A stretch of DNA of 64,000 nt, taken from the NCBI GenBank assembly GCA_038231295.1, contig JBBRLP010000004.1, positions 1 to 64,000 on the forward strand. The letters are read 5' to 3'. Under the pieces are notes generated by a model. That model did not search any database and was not told where the DNA came from. It saw only the letters and a list, made by a program, of their open reading frames with translations. The DNA comes from JANXLO01 sp038231295 (GTDB lineage Bacteria > Armatimonadota > Chthonomonadetes > Chthonomonadales > Chthonomonadaceae). Shown one piece after another: positions 23,526-31,998 of the stretch (positions are counted from its first letter, which is position 1; each line of letters begins with the position of its first letter). Made by a program: the position numbers and the translations under genes.

Positions 23526-24773
23526 GTGGCAGTGGCTAAAAACTATGCCCAACGGATTGCTGCGTCAGGATGGAACATCAAGTTGTCGTCAGAAACAGTC
23601 AACTCACAATCAGAAGAGACCGCAGAGACGGATGCGACGGATCTTCCCGTGCCACTGCCGAAGCGTAAGCCCGCAGTCACAGGAGCGAAGAAGAAAGTCA
23701 AAAAACGCGCTCCTGAACTGCCTGCTGTCGAGTCTCCACTGCGAGGGCCGGGCCGGGTCTCGTCCGTATGGCAGTTCGCCTACTATCGGCTGAACGCTCT
23801 GCGGCGTAGCCGCGCTGCCCGCCGTGAACTCCTGTTCATTGGCGTCCTGCTCATGCTGCTTTTTGCAGCCCCTGCTGTGGGTTGGATACACCGCTGGACG
23901 CTGCCGGGATCCCTGCAAGGTTACGGGCTGGTTGTTATGCCACTGACTGCTGCCTGGGTCTGGCTCAATCGCTTCCGACTTATGTTGCCTGAACTGGACA
24001 CGCTCATGAAGCGGCATCAAGCAGGGCGCATGGACCGCCGGACTGCGGCAGAGAAGTGGGCGCGAGAAGAGCGCGAATACAATGCCGTCATATCGCTGCT
24101 AAAAGAAAAGCCTCTGCCGCCGAAGCGACTTGTCCTGCCCATGATGCTGGCAAGCGTTTTCACTGTCACCGCGATCTGGATCAACGACCCGACGATCACG
24201 GCGCTGGCATTCGTCTTGCTCATTATGGGGCTGGTCGGGTATCGGCACGGCACTCAGGCACTGCGTGTTGCGGTGTTTCCGTTGTTCTTTCTCTTCCTGA
24301 TGGTGCCACTGCCGGGCGTCCTGCTCGAAGAGATGCGGACATGGCTGGCCGGACGGCTGATGAGTCTTGTGCTCCATATTCTGCTGAACATCGGCATACA
24401 GGCCGAACTCGCCCGCGAATACAACCCGCTAAAGATGCTGGCAACGACCCCCTACGAGATGTGGGCATCTCAGGTCGGGCTGGGATTCGCGGCGGCAGGG
24501 ATTTTCCTGGTGGGAACGATCTGGTATCTGTCCCTGCTGAGGGCGATGTTCCGCTCGAAGCTGTTCGCGTTCTCCTGCGGCGTGGTCTGGATTGGCATCC
24601 TGATGGCTTCCAGGCTGACGCTGCTGGCCTGGATCGGGGTCAACGATAAAGACATGGTGACCTACGTAGCCCCGATAACGCTCGTACTCCTGCCGGTGTT
24701 TGGCGGACTGGGCGAACTGTTCGTTCTGCGAGGGATGAAATGTCTAAAATACCAAAAGTGGGTCTCCATATAA
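23526..24773 (+). CDS. Exosortase-like membrane protein lacking catalytic Cys and His
   Basis: A 415-residue protein with a long charged N-terminus (1-100) and about seven or eight membrane segments. GTQALRVAVFPLFFLFLMVP followed by LP, then LLNIGIQAE, matches the core of the exosortase/EpsH family, membrane transpeptidases thought to process PEP-CTERM-type sorting signals. The catalytic Cys should lie in an A-C-S-G motif; here the site reads EMWASQVGLG (about 311-320) with no Cys. The catalytic Arg is kept at Arg363 (MASRLTLLAWIG), but the expected His near 380-390 is absent (TYVAPITLVLLP). It is probably not an active transpeptidase of the known type. Start GTG 23526 has only a weak ribosome site. 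It overlaps the EpsI-like gene by 34 nt. Confidence 0.7.
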   Translation: MAVAKNYAQRIAASGWNIKLSSETVNSQSEETAETDATDLPVPLPKRKPAVTGAKKKVKKRAPELPAVESPLRGPGRVSSVWQFAYYRLNALRRSRAARRELLFIGVLLMLLFAAPAVGWIHRWTLPGSLQGYGLVVMPLTAAWVWLNRFRLMLPELDTLMKRHQAGRMDRRTAAEKWAREEREYNAVISLLKEKPLPPKRLVLPMMLASVFTVTAIWINDPTITALAFVLLIMGLVGYRHGTQALRVAVFPLFFLFLMVPLPGVLLEEMRTWLAGRLMSLVLHILLNIGIQAELAREYNPLKMLATTPYEMWASQVGLGFAAAGIFLVGTIWYLSLLRAMFRSKLFAFSCGVVWIGILMASRLTLLAWIGVNDKDMVTYVAPITLVLLPVFGGLGELFVLRGMKCLKYQKWVSI

Positions 24774-25597
24774 TCGCACTGCTGCTGCTGACGGTGGTCG
24801 GCAGCTTCGGAGCGCGGCTCACCAACTACTGGCGTGTCTCCAAACAGGAAACGATTGCCATTCCCTCCCATATCGAGGTGGATGATGTTCGCTGGCTGGG
24901 TTCGGACGTACCGGCTCCGGCAGGGGATGCCGAACGCGACCATCCTCCCGCTCTCAATCGCGTCTATCAGATGGGGATGCACTCGCCTGTCTTCGTGAGC
25001 ATTGCCCGGGCGAATACCCTGAACGCCTTTCGCACTCCGGCAAGTTATCTTATGGACGCGGATGGACGCCTGATGGAAGGCGAAAAACAGCTTATCAAGC
25101 CCGTTGGCGAGAAGCATACCCACTATATTATGGAGATAGGGCAGGGACACGACAGCACGATTTTGCTGATTCACTGGGTACAGGCGCCGAACCAGCCTGC
25201 CTATGCGGACCCGAACACAATCCCGACAGGGGTCGCTAAGGCGCTCCTGCTGCACTCTACCTTTTACGTCTGCGATGTGTGGGTTCCGCTCCGCGCTGAT
25301 TCCAATGGAGCCTTCATACGTAAGACTCTGATTCGATTTGCCAACGATATCGAAGCGCAGATACGCACCGGACACCTGGCAGTAGAGACAGTTCCTGTTA
25401 TTCCCAGCGCTGCCGACCTGAATCGTCTGCCCGGTACGACTTCGCCAACGCTGACCGCGCCTGGGCTGTCGAATACGAACCCGGATACCTCTCTGCCCGG
25501 TCTGCCCACTCCCGGAACGAACTCCGGTTTCCCGGGAGGCGGCGTCATTACCCCGCCGACAGACCCCGGAATTCCCGTACCCGGCGGTGGCCTGTAG
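24740..25597 (+). CDS. EpsI-like (DUF3485-type) exosortase-associated protein
   Basis: A 285-residue protein with one N-terminal membrane anchor (VGLHIIALLLLTVVGSFGA) and an outside domain. VRWLGSDVPAP, LNRVYQMGMHSPVFVSIARA and the later IMEIGQGHDSTILLIHWVQA resemble the EpsI/DUF3485 domain encoded next to or fused to exosortases. The last 65 residues are a Pro/Gly/Thr-rich tail (PGTTSP, PGLPTPGTNSG, PGGG), probably unstructured and possibly cell-wall spanning. The usual EpsI HSPxxCxPGxGW signature is present only as HSPVFVSI, without the Cys. ATG 24740 has GAGGGATGA 3-6 nt upstream. It ends just before a bidirectional terminator. Confidence 0.65.
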   Translation: MSKIPKVGLHIIALLLLTVVGSFGARLTNYWRVSKQETIAIPSHIEVDDVRWLGSDVPAPAGDAERDHPPALNRVYQMGMHSPVFVSIARANTLNAFRTPASYLMDADGRLMEGEKQLIKPVGEKHTHYIMEIGQGHDSTILLIHWVQAPNQPAYADPNTIPTGVAKALLLHSTFYVCDVWVPLRADSNGAFIRKTLIRFANDIEAQIRTGHLAVETVPVIPSAADLNRLPGTTSPTLTAPGLSNTNPDTSLPGLPTPGTNSGFPGGGVITPPTDPGIPVPGGGL

Positions 25598-25609
25598 ACC
25601 TGGTGGTCG

Positions 25610-25655
25610 AACGAAAATCCCCCTTGCTCCTGTCGCCGCAAGGGGGATTTTCGTT
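25610..25655. terminator. Bidirectional terminator between convergent genes
   Basis: A 17-bp perfect stem, AACGAAAATCCCCCTTG (25610-25626) and its complement (25639-25655), has A and T runs on both sides. It separates the EpsI-like gene from the convergent epimerase gene. Confidence 0.85.
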
Positions 25656-25659
25656 TGTC

Positions 25660-26538
25660 TTACGCCGTCTGCTCTCTGTCAGGCTCCGCGTCTCGCCACG
25701 AGTGTTGAGGCTGCCAGCCCAGAACCTGCTTTGCCGCCGAGCAGTCTATGAGGGCACGATTTGGCCGGGAGGCGAAATAGTTGTCAGGGTTCTGCTGCCA
25801 GGGAATCTGTGGATAGTAGGTCTCTTTCAGTTCCCGGCTCGGCGTGGTGAGCGTCGTGTCGTCTGCCGAGAGCAGGAAAGCGTCGTGCGTCACGTTCTTC
25901 ACGGTCAGGCAGCGCAGCCCGGCATCTACGACATCCCGCACGTCCACGTAGGCCCAGAACTCTTTCCGGCCCCACTCGGCGGCCTCCTTCACATCGTGCT
26001 GCCACCAGCGAGGATAGTGATGCGAACTCGAGACGAACGTCGGGCGCAGGGCAAGAGTGACCAGACCGTATTTGCGCGTGTATGAGAGACACGCCTCTTC
26101 GCCCAGATGCTTCGAGAGCTGATAGGGTGACATGGGATGGCGTGGATAGGCGTCGTCGAGCGGCAGGAAGACCGGTTCGCGGTGACCCCCGACGGCTCCG
26201 AGCGCGTTGATGCTGGAGTAGAAGACAACACGGGGAACTCCGGCTTCTACGCAGGCCAGAAGAACATTCCACGTTCCCTGCACGTTGACGCTCAGCACAT
26301 CATCCGCCCGGCCCTGCTGATCGGTGGGAATGGCTCCCAGATGAATGACAGCCTCCATCCCCTGAACGGCCCTCCGAACGGTGGCGATGTCGCGTAAGTC
26401 CCCGATATGATGCTCACCGGAGTCTTCGCCCGGCTGTGCAAAACGGTCGAGTGTCCGAATCGTATGACCGGCCTCCCGCACGACGCGCACCTGCTCACGC
26501 CCGATCAATCCCGCACTCCCCGTTATCAATACGCGCAA
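25660..26538 (-). CDS. NAD-dependent epimerase/dehydratase family protein
   Basis: A 292-residue extended short-chain dehydrogenase. The N-terminal nucleotide-binding motif is VLITGSAGLIGREQ; a DLRD follows the third strand. The catalytic set is YSSIN (Ser/Thr position) and the Tyr-x-x-x-Lys pair in MSPYQLSKHLGEEA. It resembles NAD-dependent sugar-nucleotide or uronate dehydrogenases; the substrate is not clear. Translation starts at TTG 26538 with GGAAGGGAAA about 9 nt upstream. It follows the Gfo/Idh/MocA gene by 31 nt on the same strand, so both likely act on the same sugar. Confidence 0.85.
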   Translation of the reverse strand: MRVLITGSAGLIGREQVRVVREAGHTIRTLDRFAQPGEDSGEHHIGDLRDIATVRRAVQGMEAVIHLGAIPTDQQGRADDVLSVNVQGTWNVLLACVEAGVPRVVFYSSINALGAVGGHREPVFLPLDDAYPRHPMSPYQLSKHLGEEACLSYTRKYGLVTLALRPTFVSSSHHYPRWWQHDVKEAAEWGRKEFWAYVDVRDVVDAGLRCLTVKNVTHDAFLLSADDTTLTTPSRELKETYYPQIPWQQNPDNYFASRPNRALIDCSAAKQVLGWQPQHSWRDAEPDREQTA

Positions 26539-26569
26539 AATCGTTTCCCTTCCTGGCTGTCCAGCCTGT

Positions 26570-27637
26570 CTAATGCCTGCGGTCTGGCCCGATCTCTCCC
26601 GCTTCGAGCAGGGCGAGAAGCGCAGAATCTTCGGGCTGAAGAGGCAGGTCTACCCGCCCGCGCCGACGACTGGATTCGTAGGTGGCGTAGATGACTTCGG
26701 TATGCTGAATAGCGTTGTCAGCGGAGAGCAGAGGCTTGTAACCGGGCGTATCGAGCGCGTGGAGGAGGTCGGCGCAGGCGCGATTGATGGCGAGATTGCC
26801 ATGAATGCCTTCCGCCGTTTCGATGTCGCGCCAGTCCGTATTCCCTTTGGCCCGAATGCGAAGCGAGGGAGTTCCCCAGCCTATCTCAAGAACGCCCTCC
26901 GTTCCGATCAGCCGAATCGCGGTGCCGAGGTCGGCCTCATAGCCGGTAATCAGCAGACCGCGCACTCCATTCCTGCATTTGAAGTGGCAGATGGCCTGAT
27001 TCTCCTGGAAGGCTCCGAAAACCCGGCTTTCGGTCCGGCTGTCTATCTGCCCGATGACCCACTCGGCAGGTGTCTCGTTGTTGAAGAAAAACAGCATGTC
27101 GAGCCAGTGCGTTCCCCAGTCGAACATATCCCCGCACTGCGCTTCCATCCGTTTGAGTTCTCCAATAGCCCCGACGTCCAGAAGCTGCTTCGCCCGCTGA
27201 AAGGGTTCGAGGAATCGCCGCTGATGATTGAACGTGAGGACGACACCGTTCGCGTCTGCCGCGGCCTTCATCCGTTTCGCATCGCCCCAGGTAGTTGCCA
27301 TCGGCTTTTCACAGTGAATGCCCTTGACGCCCGCTTCGGCAGCGGCAATCGTCAGTTCCGAATGCAGGTGCGGCCAGGTTGTGATACTGACGATGTCGGG
27401 CTTCTGCTCGGCCAGCATCGTGCGGAAGTCGTTGTAGACGGCGGCAGAGGCGTTCTGGTCCGCGAGAAAGCGATGTGCGGCCTCTTCGCGAATATCCGCG
27501 ACCGCGACCAGTTCCACGCGCCCGGTCGCCTGAAATCCTTCGTAGTGGGGGTGGGCCATGCCAAACCCGGTCGCGCCTTCCGATTTCCAGGGGCGACCGG
27601 TTCCAATGATAGCGTACCGATAACGTTCTGAACTCAT
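26570..27637 (-). CDS. Gfo/Idh/MocA family oxidoreductase
   Basis: A 355-residue NAD(P)-dependent dehydrogenase of the Gfo/Idh/MocA family. YAIIGTGRPWKSEGATGFGM is the Rossmann start (with an insertion), GVKGIHCEKPMATTWGDAKR holds the EKP motif, and MFDWGTHWLDMLFFF carries the catalytic-type His at the expected place. These enzymes oxidise or epimerise sugars and inositols. The open frame runs to 27685 but ATG 27637 has AAAGGAA 6-7 nt upstream. It forms a pair with the NAD-epimerase gene. A second member is at 60261-61394. Confidence 0.88.
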   Translation of the reverse strand: MSSERYRYAIIGTGRPWKSEGATGFGMAHPHYEGFQATGRVELVAVADIREEAAHRFLADQNASAAVYNDFRTMLAEQKPDIVSITTWPHLHSELTIAAAEAGVKGIHCEKPMATTWGDAKRMKAAADANGVVLTFNHQRRFLEPFQRAKQLLDVGAIGELKRMEAQCGDMFDWGTHWLDMLFFFNNETPAEWVIGQIDSRTESRVFGAFQENQAICHFKCRNGVRGLLITGYEADLGTAIRLIGTEGVLEIGWGTPSLRIRAKGNTDWRDIETAEGIHGNLAINRACADLLHALDTPGYKPLLSADNAIQHTEVIYATYESSRRRGRVDLPLQPEDSALLALLEAGEIGPDRRH

Positions 27638-27734
27638 GCAGATTCCTTTGAAGCCGGTGAGGGCGAGATAACGAACGCGATTCATTTCGGAATAAGCAGG
27701 AGAGATTCCTGCACCGGAACGGCAGCGAACTGCT

Positions 27735-28979
27735 TCAAACGGCGGCAGGCTTTTCGCAGAGCAGAACGATGATCTTCTGCTGGTAGCGCATCAGAATGAG
27801 GACACAAGGCGGGAGAGTAAGGTCTTTGCTCAGCAGCGCTTTGCGAACCAGTTCCGGCTCCAGAGGAACATTCCGTTTCTTCACGACTTCCACCCGTCTC
27901 CCCAACTGACGCAGACGAGCACGAACGGCTTTCTCCTGATAGGGCAGCCAGTCGAGGACACGATAGGCCGTGGCGAAGGGCGTAGAGTGGAGATCATTCG
28001 CGGTGAGGTAGGCCACATCGGGGGTTATCTGACAGGCTCGCAGCAGGGAGGCGATTTGAGGGACGAGGTGCGCCCGGATCACGGCAGGGTCGGGTTCATA
28101 CAGCCAGGCGAGGGGAGCGGAAAGAGCCGGGAAGTCGCACAAAAATGGCTCCAGCGTGATCGGGTCTGAATCGGGGCGCAGCAGGGTCGCCCTGTAGTTC
28201 TCGCCACTTCGGTTCACGGAGGATGCAGCGCAGAGAGAATCTTGCAGCGGGCCAAACCAGAGCGCTGCCTCTTTGCACTCTCCCCGGTCGGAGAGGAATT
28301 CCACCTGCGCGTCGTACTGCTGGAGCGTCTCGTCGTCAATTCCGGGAGAGACTTTGACGCAGAGAGCGGGAAAGTGGGAGCGCAACGTCTGGAGAAAATC
28401 CAGAGGCGGTGTGTAGTCGGAGGCATCGCGCACCCGACGGCGGCTTCCATCGGCGCGGTCAGCGCGGCGCGAAGGGTCGAAGAGTGCGGCCCCGATTCCG
28501 CGCTCTGCAAGGTGGGCGAAGTCGAGCGCGGTCACATCGGCACACAGAGTATGAACGGGATAAGGGGAGGCGCAGACTTCGGCATTTTTCCGGGTGCAGA
28601 GCAGAGCCGCTTGCTGCCTGTCTACGGCGAGGACAGAGGCCCGCTGCGCCAGTGCGCCTGCATCCCCGCCGATGCCGCAGCAGGCATCGAGGATGGGAAT
28701 GCCTGCGGGAAATCGGGACGCCCGGTAACGGGCGACAGAGGCAGCAGTGGCCTGTTCCAGTCCTTCCGCAGTGAAGAACATGGCGTCTGCCTCTGGGAAG
28801 CGCGACCGGGCGCGGCGGCGCAACTCCAGTAGTTCGACAGCAGCGGCGGCATATTCCGGCGATGTAAGACGGCGCAGGTGCGTCAGGCGTGTGAGGGGGT
28901 CGTCCGGCAGGCGGGCAGCGTCCGCGAGCCGGATAGTTCCCTCCTGCGACATCAGCCAGGAGAGGGTTAGTGGCGACAT
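27735..28979 (-). CDS. Class I SAM-dependent methyltransferase (THUMP-like)
   Basis: A 414-residue protein. The SAM-binding motif is ILDACCGIGGDAGALA, followed by VLAVDRQQAALLCTRKNAEV. The FDPSRRADRADGSRR motif after strand 4 and VVKKRNVPLEPELVRKALL near the C-terminus match the THUMP-like methyltransferase family found in Actinobacteria and related lineages, possibly acting on RNA. The substrate is not known. ATG 28979 has GTGAGG 7-8 nt upstream. It lies between the Gfo/Idh gene and the chromate transporter pair, all on the minus strand. Confidence 0.82.
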   Translation of the reverse strand: MSPLTLSWLMSQEGTIRLADAARLPDDPLTRLTHLRRLTSPEYAAAAVELLELRRRARSRFPEADAMFFTAEGLEQATAASVARYRASRFPAGIPILDACCGIGGDAGALAQRASVLAVDRQQAALLCTRKNAEVCASPYPVHTLCADVTALDFAHLAERGIGAALFDPSRRADRADGSRRRVRDASDYTPPLDFLQTLRSHFPALCVKVSPGIDDETLQQYDAQVEFLSDRGECKEAALWFGPLQDSLCAASSVNRSGENYRATLLRPDSDPITLEPFLCDFPALSAPLAWLYEPDPAVIRAHLVPQIASLLRACQITPDVAYLTANDLHSTPFATAYRVLDWLPYQEKAVRARLRQLGRRVEVVKKRNVPLEPELVRKALLSKDLTLPPCVLILMRYQQKIIVLLCEKPAAV

Positions 28980-29019
28980 TGGTGTGCCTCACGTTGAAAA
29001 GAGAGGGAAGGAAGCCGCC

Positions 29020-29526
29020 TCATCGCCACAATGCTCCTGCCAGCGCTCCCAGTAAGATAATGAGCGGCAGGGGAATCCGTTTGGTCGCTCCGAGGACGAG
29101 AGCCGCAAGGGCAATGGTCATGCTGCGAAGGTTAAGCCCGGAATGGTGCAGCAGGCCCAGCAGGATAACGGCGAATATTCCCGCGAGACTGAGCGCCAGA
29201 CCGCGCATGAACCCTTCGACTGCCGGGTGATGCTGCACGGCGCGGTAGGCGCGTTCGACCAGCAGCACCATCATCGGCGGAAGCGTGACGGCCACGACAG
29301 AGAGCAGCAGCCCGCGCAGTCCATCGGTCAGATAGCCCAGGCTGACGACCCAGAGGCCATTCGGCCCCGGCGAAATCTGGCCCACCATCAGCGAGGCCGC
29401 AAAATCCTGTTCGGTCGCCCAGCGATGCGCCAGCAGGTCCCGATGCAGGCTAGGCAGGTTGCCGAAACCTCCGGTCGAAAAGAGGGACGCCTTGAGGAAC
29501 AGCCAGAAATAGAGCAGGGGATTCAT
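29020..29526 (-). CDS. chrA: Chromate transporter, ChrA C-terminal-type half
   Basis: A 168-residue membrane protein, one of two half-length ChrA proteins encoded side by side. LFLKASLFSTGGFGNLPSLH is the conserved first helix of the half, followed by LMVGQISPGPNGLWVVSLGY with the PGPN signature. About five membrane segments follow. Paired short ChrA proteins act together as one transporter of the CHR family, exporting chromate or a related anion by proton exchange; the true substrate need not be chromate. ATG 29526 overlaps the stop of the upstream half by ATGA. Confidence 0.85.
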   Translation of the reverse strand: MNPLLYFWLFLKASLFSTGGFGNLPSLHRDLLAHRWATEQDFAASLMVGQISPGPNGLWVVSLGYLTDGLRGLLLSVVAVTLPPMMVLLVERAYRAVQHHPAVEGFMRGLALSLAGIFAVILLGLLHHSGLNLRSMTIALAALVLGATKRIPLPLIILLGALAGALWR

Positions 29527-30155
29527 GCGGAGGGTTTCCCTCCTGCCCGCCACTGACCCCATACCTTCTCTGAGGCTCCCAGGACGCCTGCCGCGAACAG
29601 CGCCGGGAGGACAGCCGCGCCAAAATATCCCACCGCGATCCCGCTGCCCAGCAGCGCTCCGAGGCCAATGACCAGAGACATCTTACCCTCTTTGTGCGCG
29701 GCCACCAGATTCGTCCGCGCCATCTGGTACGCGGTCAGAATTCCCAGCCCGACCGTCGCGGGCAGAAATCCACGGAGAGTGGCCTGCGCGAGAGCCGTAT
29801 GCTGAATACGCGCATAGCCCGCCGTAATCAGAGCGGTCAGGAAGACACTGGGCAGCAGGAGACCGAACAGCGAGAGCAGCACACCGCGCCAGCCGAGAAT
29901 GCGCTTGCCGATTAGAATGGCGAGAGCAAGCAGGTTGATACCAGGCGCGATCTGGACGAGGGCAAAAAAGCGGTCGAACTCCACTGCCGGAACCCAGCAT
30001 GTGCGCTCAACGAAGGTCTGGCGCATCAGGATGAACGTCATACTGCCGCCCCCAAACGACTGCCCGCCGATAAGCAGCCACTCTCGCAGCAGTCTGCCCG
30101 CAGAGCAGGGGAGGGGTTCGCGATTCGGCAGCGAGGACTCTGACATGTCATTCAT
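29523..30155 (-). CDS. chrA: Chromate transporter, ChrA N-terminal-type half
   Basis: A 210-residue membrane protein, partner of the half at 29020-29526. WLLIGGQSFGGGSMTFILMR is the family start and FALVQIAPGINLLALAILIG contains the PGIN counterpart of PGPN. Five or six membrane segments follow. ATG 30155 or the in-frame ATG 30146 could be used; no strong ribosome site is visible. It overlaps the second half by four nucleotides, ensuring equal synthesis. Confidence 0.82.
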   Translation of the reverse strand: MNDMSESSLPNREPLPCSAGRLLREWLLIGGQSFGGGSMTFILMRQTFVERTCWVPAVEFDRFFALVQIAPGINLLALAILIGKRILGWRGVLLSLFGLLLPSVFLTALITAGYARIQHTALAQATLRGFLPATVGLGILTAYQMARTNLVAAHKEGKMSLVIGLGALLGSGIAVGYFGAAVLPALFAAGVLGASEKVWGQWRAGGKPSA

Positions 30156-30245
30156 GGCTTTATTCTACATCTTTTGGAGATGAAATAGAAACGAGCGTCG
30201 GGAAGAAAGGGCCTTCTCGCCGCTCGTCCTGCGTGCGGGGAAGCC

Positions 30246-31721
30246 TCAGAGGGTCTTCATGAAATTGACGATGTCTCTCTGACTGTTGACTCCGTCGGTA
30301 GGCAGAGCGCGGTAGCGCTCCACCGAGTTGTGCGCTTCGCTGTCAACGTCGGCGCCGTTGTTGTCGTGGGCGTCAATGCTCAGGTCAAGGGCGCTGTCAA
30401 TGCCGTTCTCCTTGATGACACGTCCATCGTGGAAGAACGGCGGGCCGATGAGGCCGATGCCCATGAGTGGCGTGGTGCGCCACATACGTCCATTGGCACG
30501 GCCCTGGTTGGGCAGTGCGTTGTCTGCGTCCGCCTGTCCCATGTCGTGAATGAGCAGGTCCGACCAAAGGAAGACCTTCTTATTGCTGAGATGGCTCGCG
30601 CCGATCTCCGCCGGGGACTGCCCGGTAAGGAGGAACGGCACATGGCAGCTTACGCAGTTGGCCTTGCGGTCGAGGGCGATGCCGTTCGGCTGGTCGAAAT
30701 CCACGCCGAACAGGATGCGTCCACGATCCTCCGAGGAGCCGGGAATGATGACGGCTCGTGCCGGTGGCGCGATAAGTCGGATCATAGTACGGAGATCACG
30801 CACATCCTGCGCCGAGAGACCGGGGCCGGGACTGAAACCGGGCTTACTAGACGGTACAGCGGAGCCGAGTGCGAACGGACTTGTCAGGCCAACTTCCACG
30901 TTGCTGCCGGCTACGATAAACTGCATCAGGGTTGCTCCCGCAGCCCTCAGCCCGAATTTGCTCAGACGTACGACAGGACTGCCACCGACAAATGCCGTCT
31001 GTTCGCTGTTACGGTTTTCAAAGCCTGGAATGAGATTACCGGCAGCATCCTGCAAGCCAGAAATGGCTGGGTCTTTGAGGGCAATAATCTCGTCGTCCGG
31101 GATAGCCTCCATCAATCCGCGCCCAATATAAGGTGGCGCTGCTCGCATCCCGGTAACCCGAATCGCCGGGAGACCGGGCAGGGGCGGCTGAACCTGATTG
31201 GGGAAGCCGGGCTGGTGCATGGTATGCAGCACCGGGCCACCGGTTTCAGGCCTGCCATTGAACACTCCGGTAGCGGGGTTGTAATCGCCGAAGAGCAGGA
31301 AATTTCGGTCGTTTGTTGCTCGCGAAGCGGGTGTAGGAACTAGTCCGGACTCCTGGGTATTGTGGCAGCCCAGACAGGTCGTTTCTGTGAAATAGGGCCC
31401 CTGTCCGGCGGCGGCCGTGAGCGCCGGATCGGAGAAGAGTGCCAGACCCCGTGCGAAGTGTGCGCGTTCGTCTGCGGTCGCGCTAGGAAAGATGAGCGCG
31501 TCTACGGACAGCGACGTGCCATACTTCTCACGCGGCACCGCTTCCGCTTCCTGGAGCGCGGCGATATTGACCGGGCCAGCCACACTTGTCGTATCGGAAG
31601 CGAGCAGAGTATCTTTCGTATTCGAGACCCCGCCGCCGCTGCCGCATCCGAAAGCGAACAGTCCTGCCGTCAGCGCTAGGGCACCCGATACTCCCCATTG
31701 CCAGTTCTTACAGGTTTTCAA
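30246..31721 (-). CDS. Di-heme oxidoreductase (DUF1111 family) lipoprotein
   Basis: A 491-residue exported protein. TTG 31721, with AAGGACGAAGG upstream, starts a signal sequence ending in LTAGLFAFGC, a likely lipobox. Two haem c sites are visible: CLGCH near the front and CVSCH in the second half. APPYIGRGLMEAIPDDEI and LSKFGLRAAGATLMQF are typical of the DUF1111 di-haem putative peroxidase/thiol oxidoreductase family. It would act in the periplasm or at the outer face of the membrane in electron transfer; the natural substrate is unknown. The longer frame to 31916 puts 65 extra residues before the signal sequence and is rejected. It is divergent from the GH20 gene. Confidence 0.82.
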   Translation of the reverse strand: MKTCKNWQWGVSGALALTAGLFAFGCGSGGGVSNTKDTLLASDTTSVAGPVNIAALQEAEAVPREKYGTSLSVDALIFPSATADERAHFARGLALFSDPALTAAAGQGPYFTETTCLGCHNTQESGLVPTPASRATNDRNFLLFGDYNPATGVFNGRPETGGPVLHTMHQPGFPNQVQPPLPGLPAIRVTGMRAAPPYIGRGLMEAIPDDEIIALKDPAISGLQDAAGNLIPGFENRNSEQTAFVGGSPVVRLSKFGLRAAGATLMQFIVAGSNVEVGLTSPFALGSAVPSSKPGFSPGPGLSAQDVRDLRTMIRLIAPPARAVIIPGSSEDRGRILFGVDFDQPNGIALDRKANCVSCHVPFLLTGQSPAEIGASHLSNKKVFLWSDLLIHDMGQADADNALPNQGRANGRMWRTTPLMGIGLIGPPFFHDGRVIKENGIDSALDLSIDAHDNNGADVDSEAHNSVERYRALPTDGVNSQRDIVNFMKTL

Positions 31722-31998
31722 TCCTTCGTCCTTTCTGCACACGAGGCCATTCTCAATTATGAGTGATAGCCTGACACACCGAGAGATTAGTTGGCTCTGC
31801 AGGCAAAGCAGTTGAGTCCTCCAGGACTGATCCGGAAAATAGAGAGACATAGCTGGCTTACTCGCTTCAAAGGCTCTGAAAGAGGCTTGTACTGGCCTGT
31901 GTGTTCGAGACGCCAACAGCCATATCCTTCAATATACTAGCAGGGGAACATTAATTCTCAGGAAGGAGAAGCTGCCTGCCGCGCCTAACGTTCGTTCC

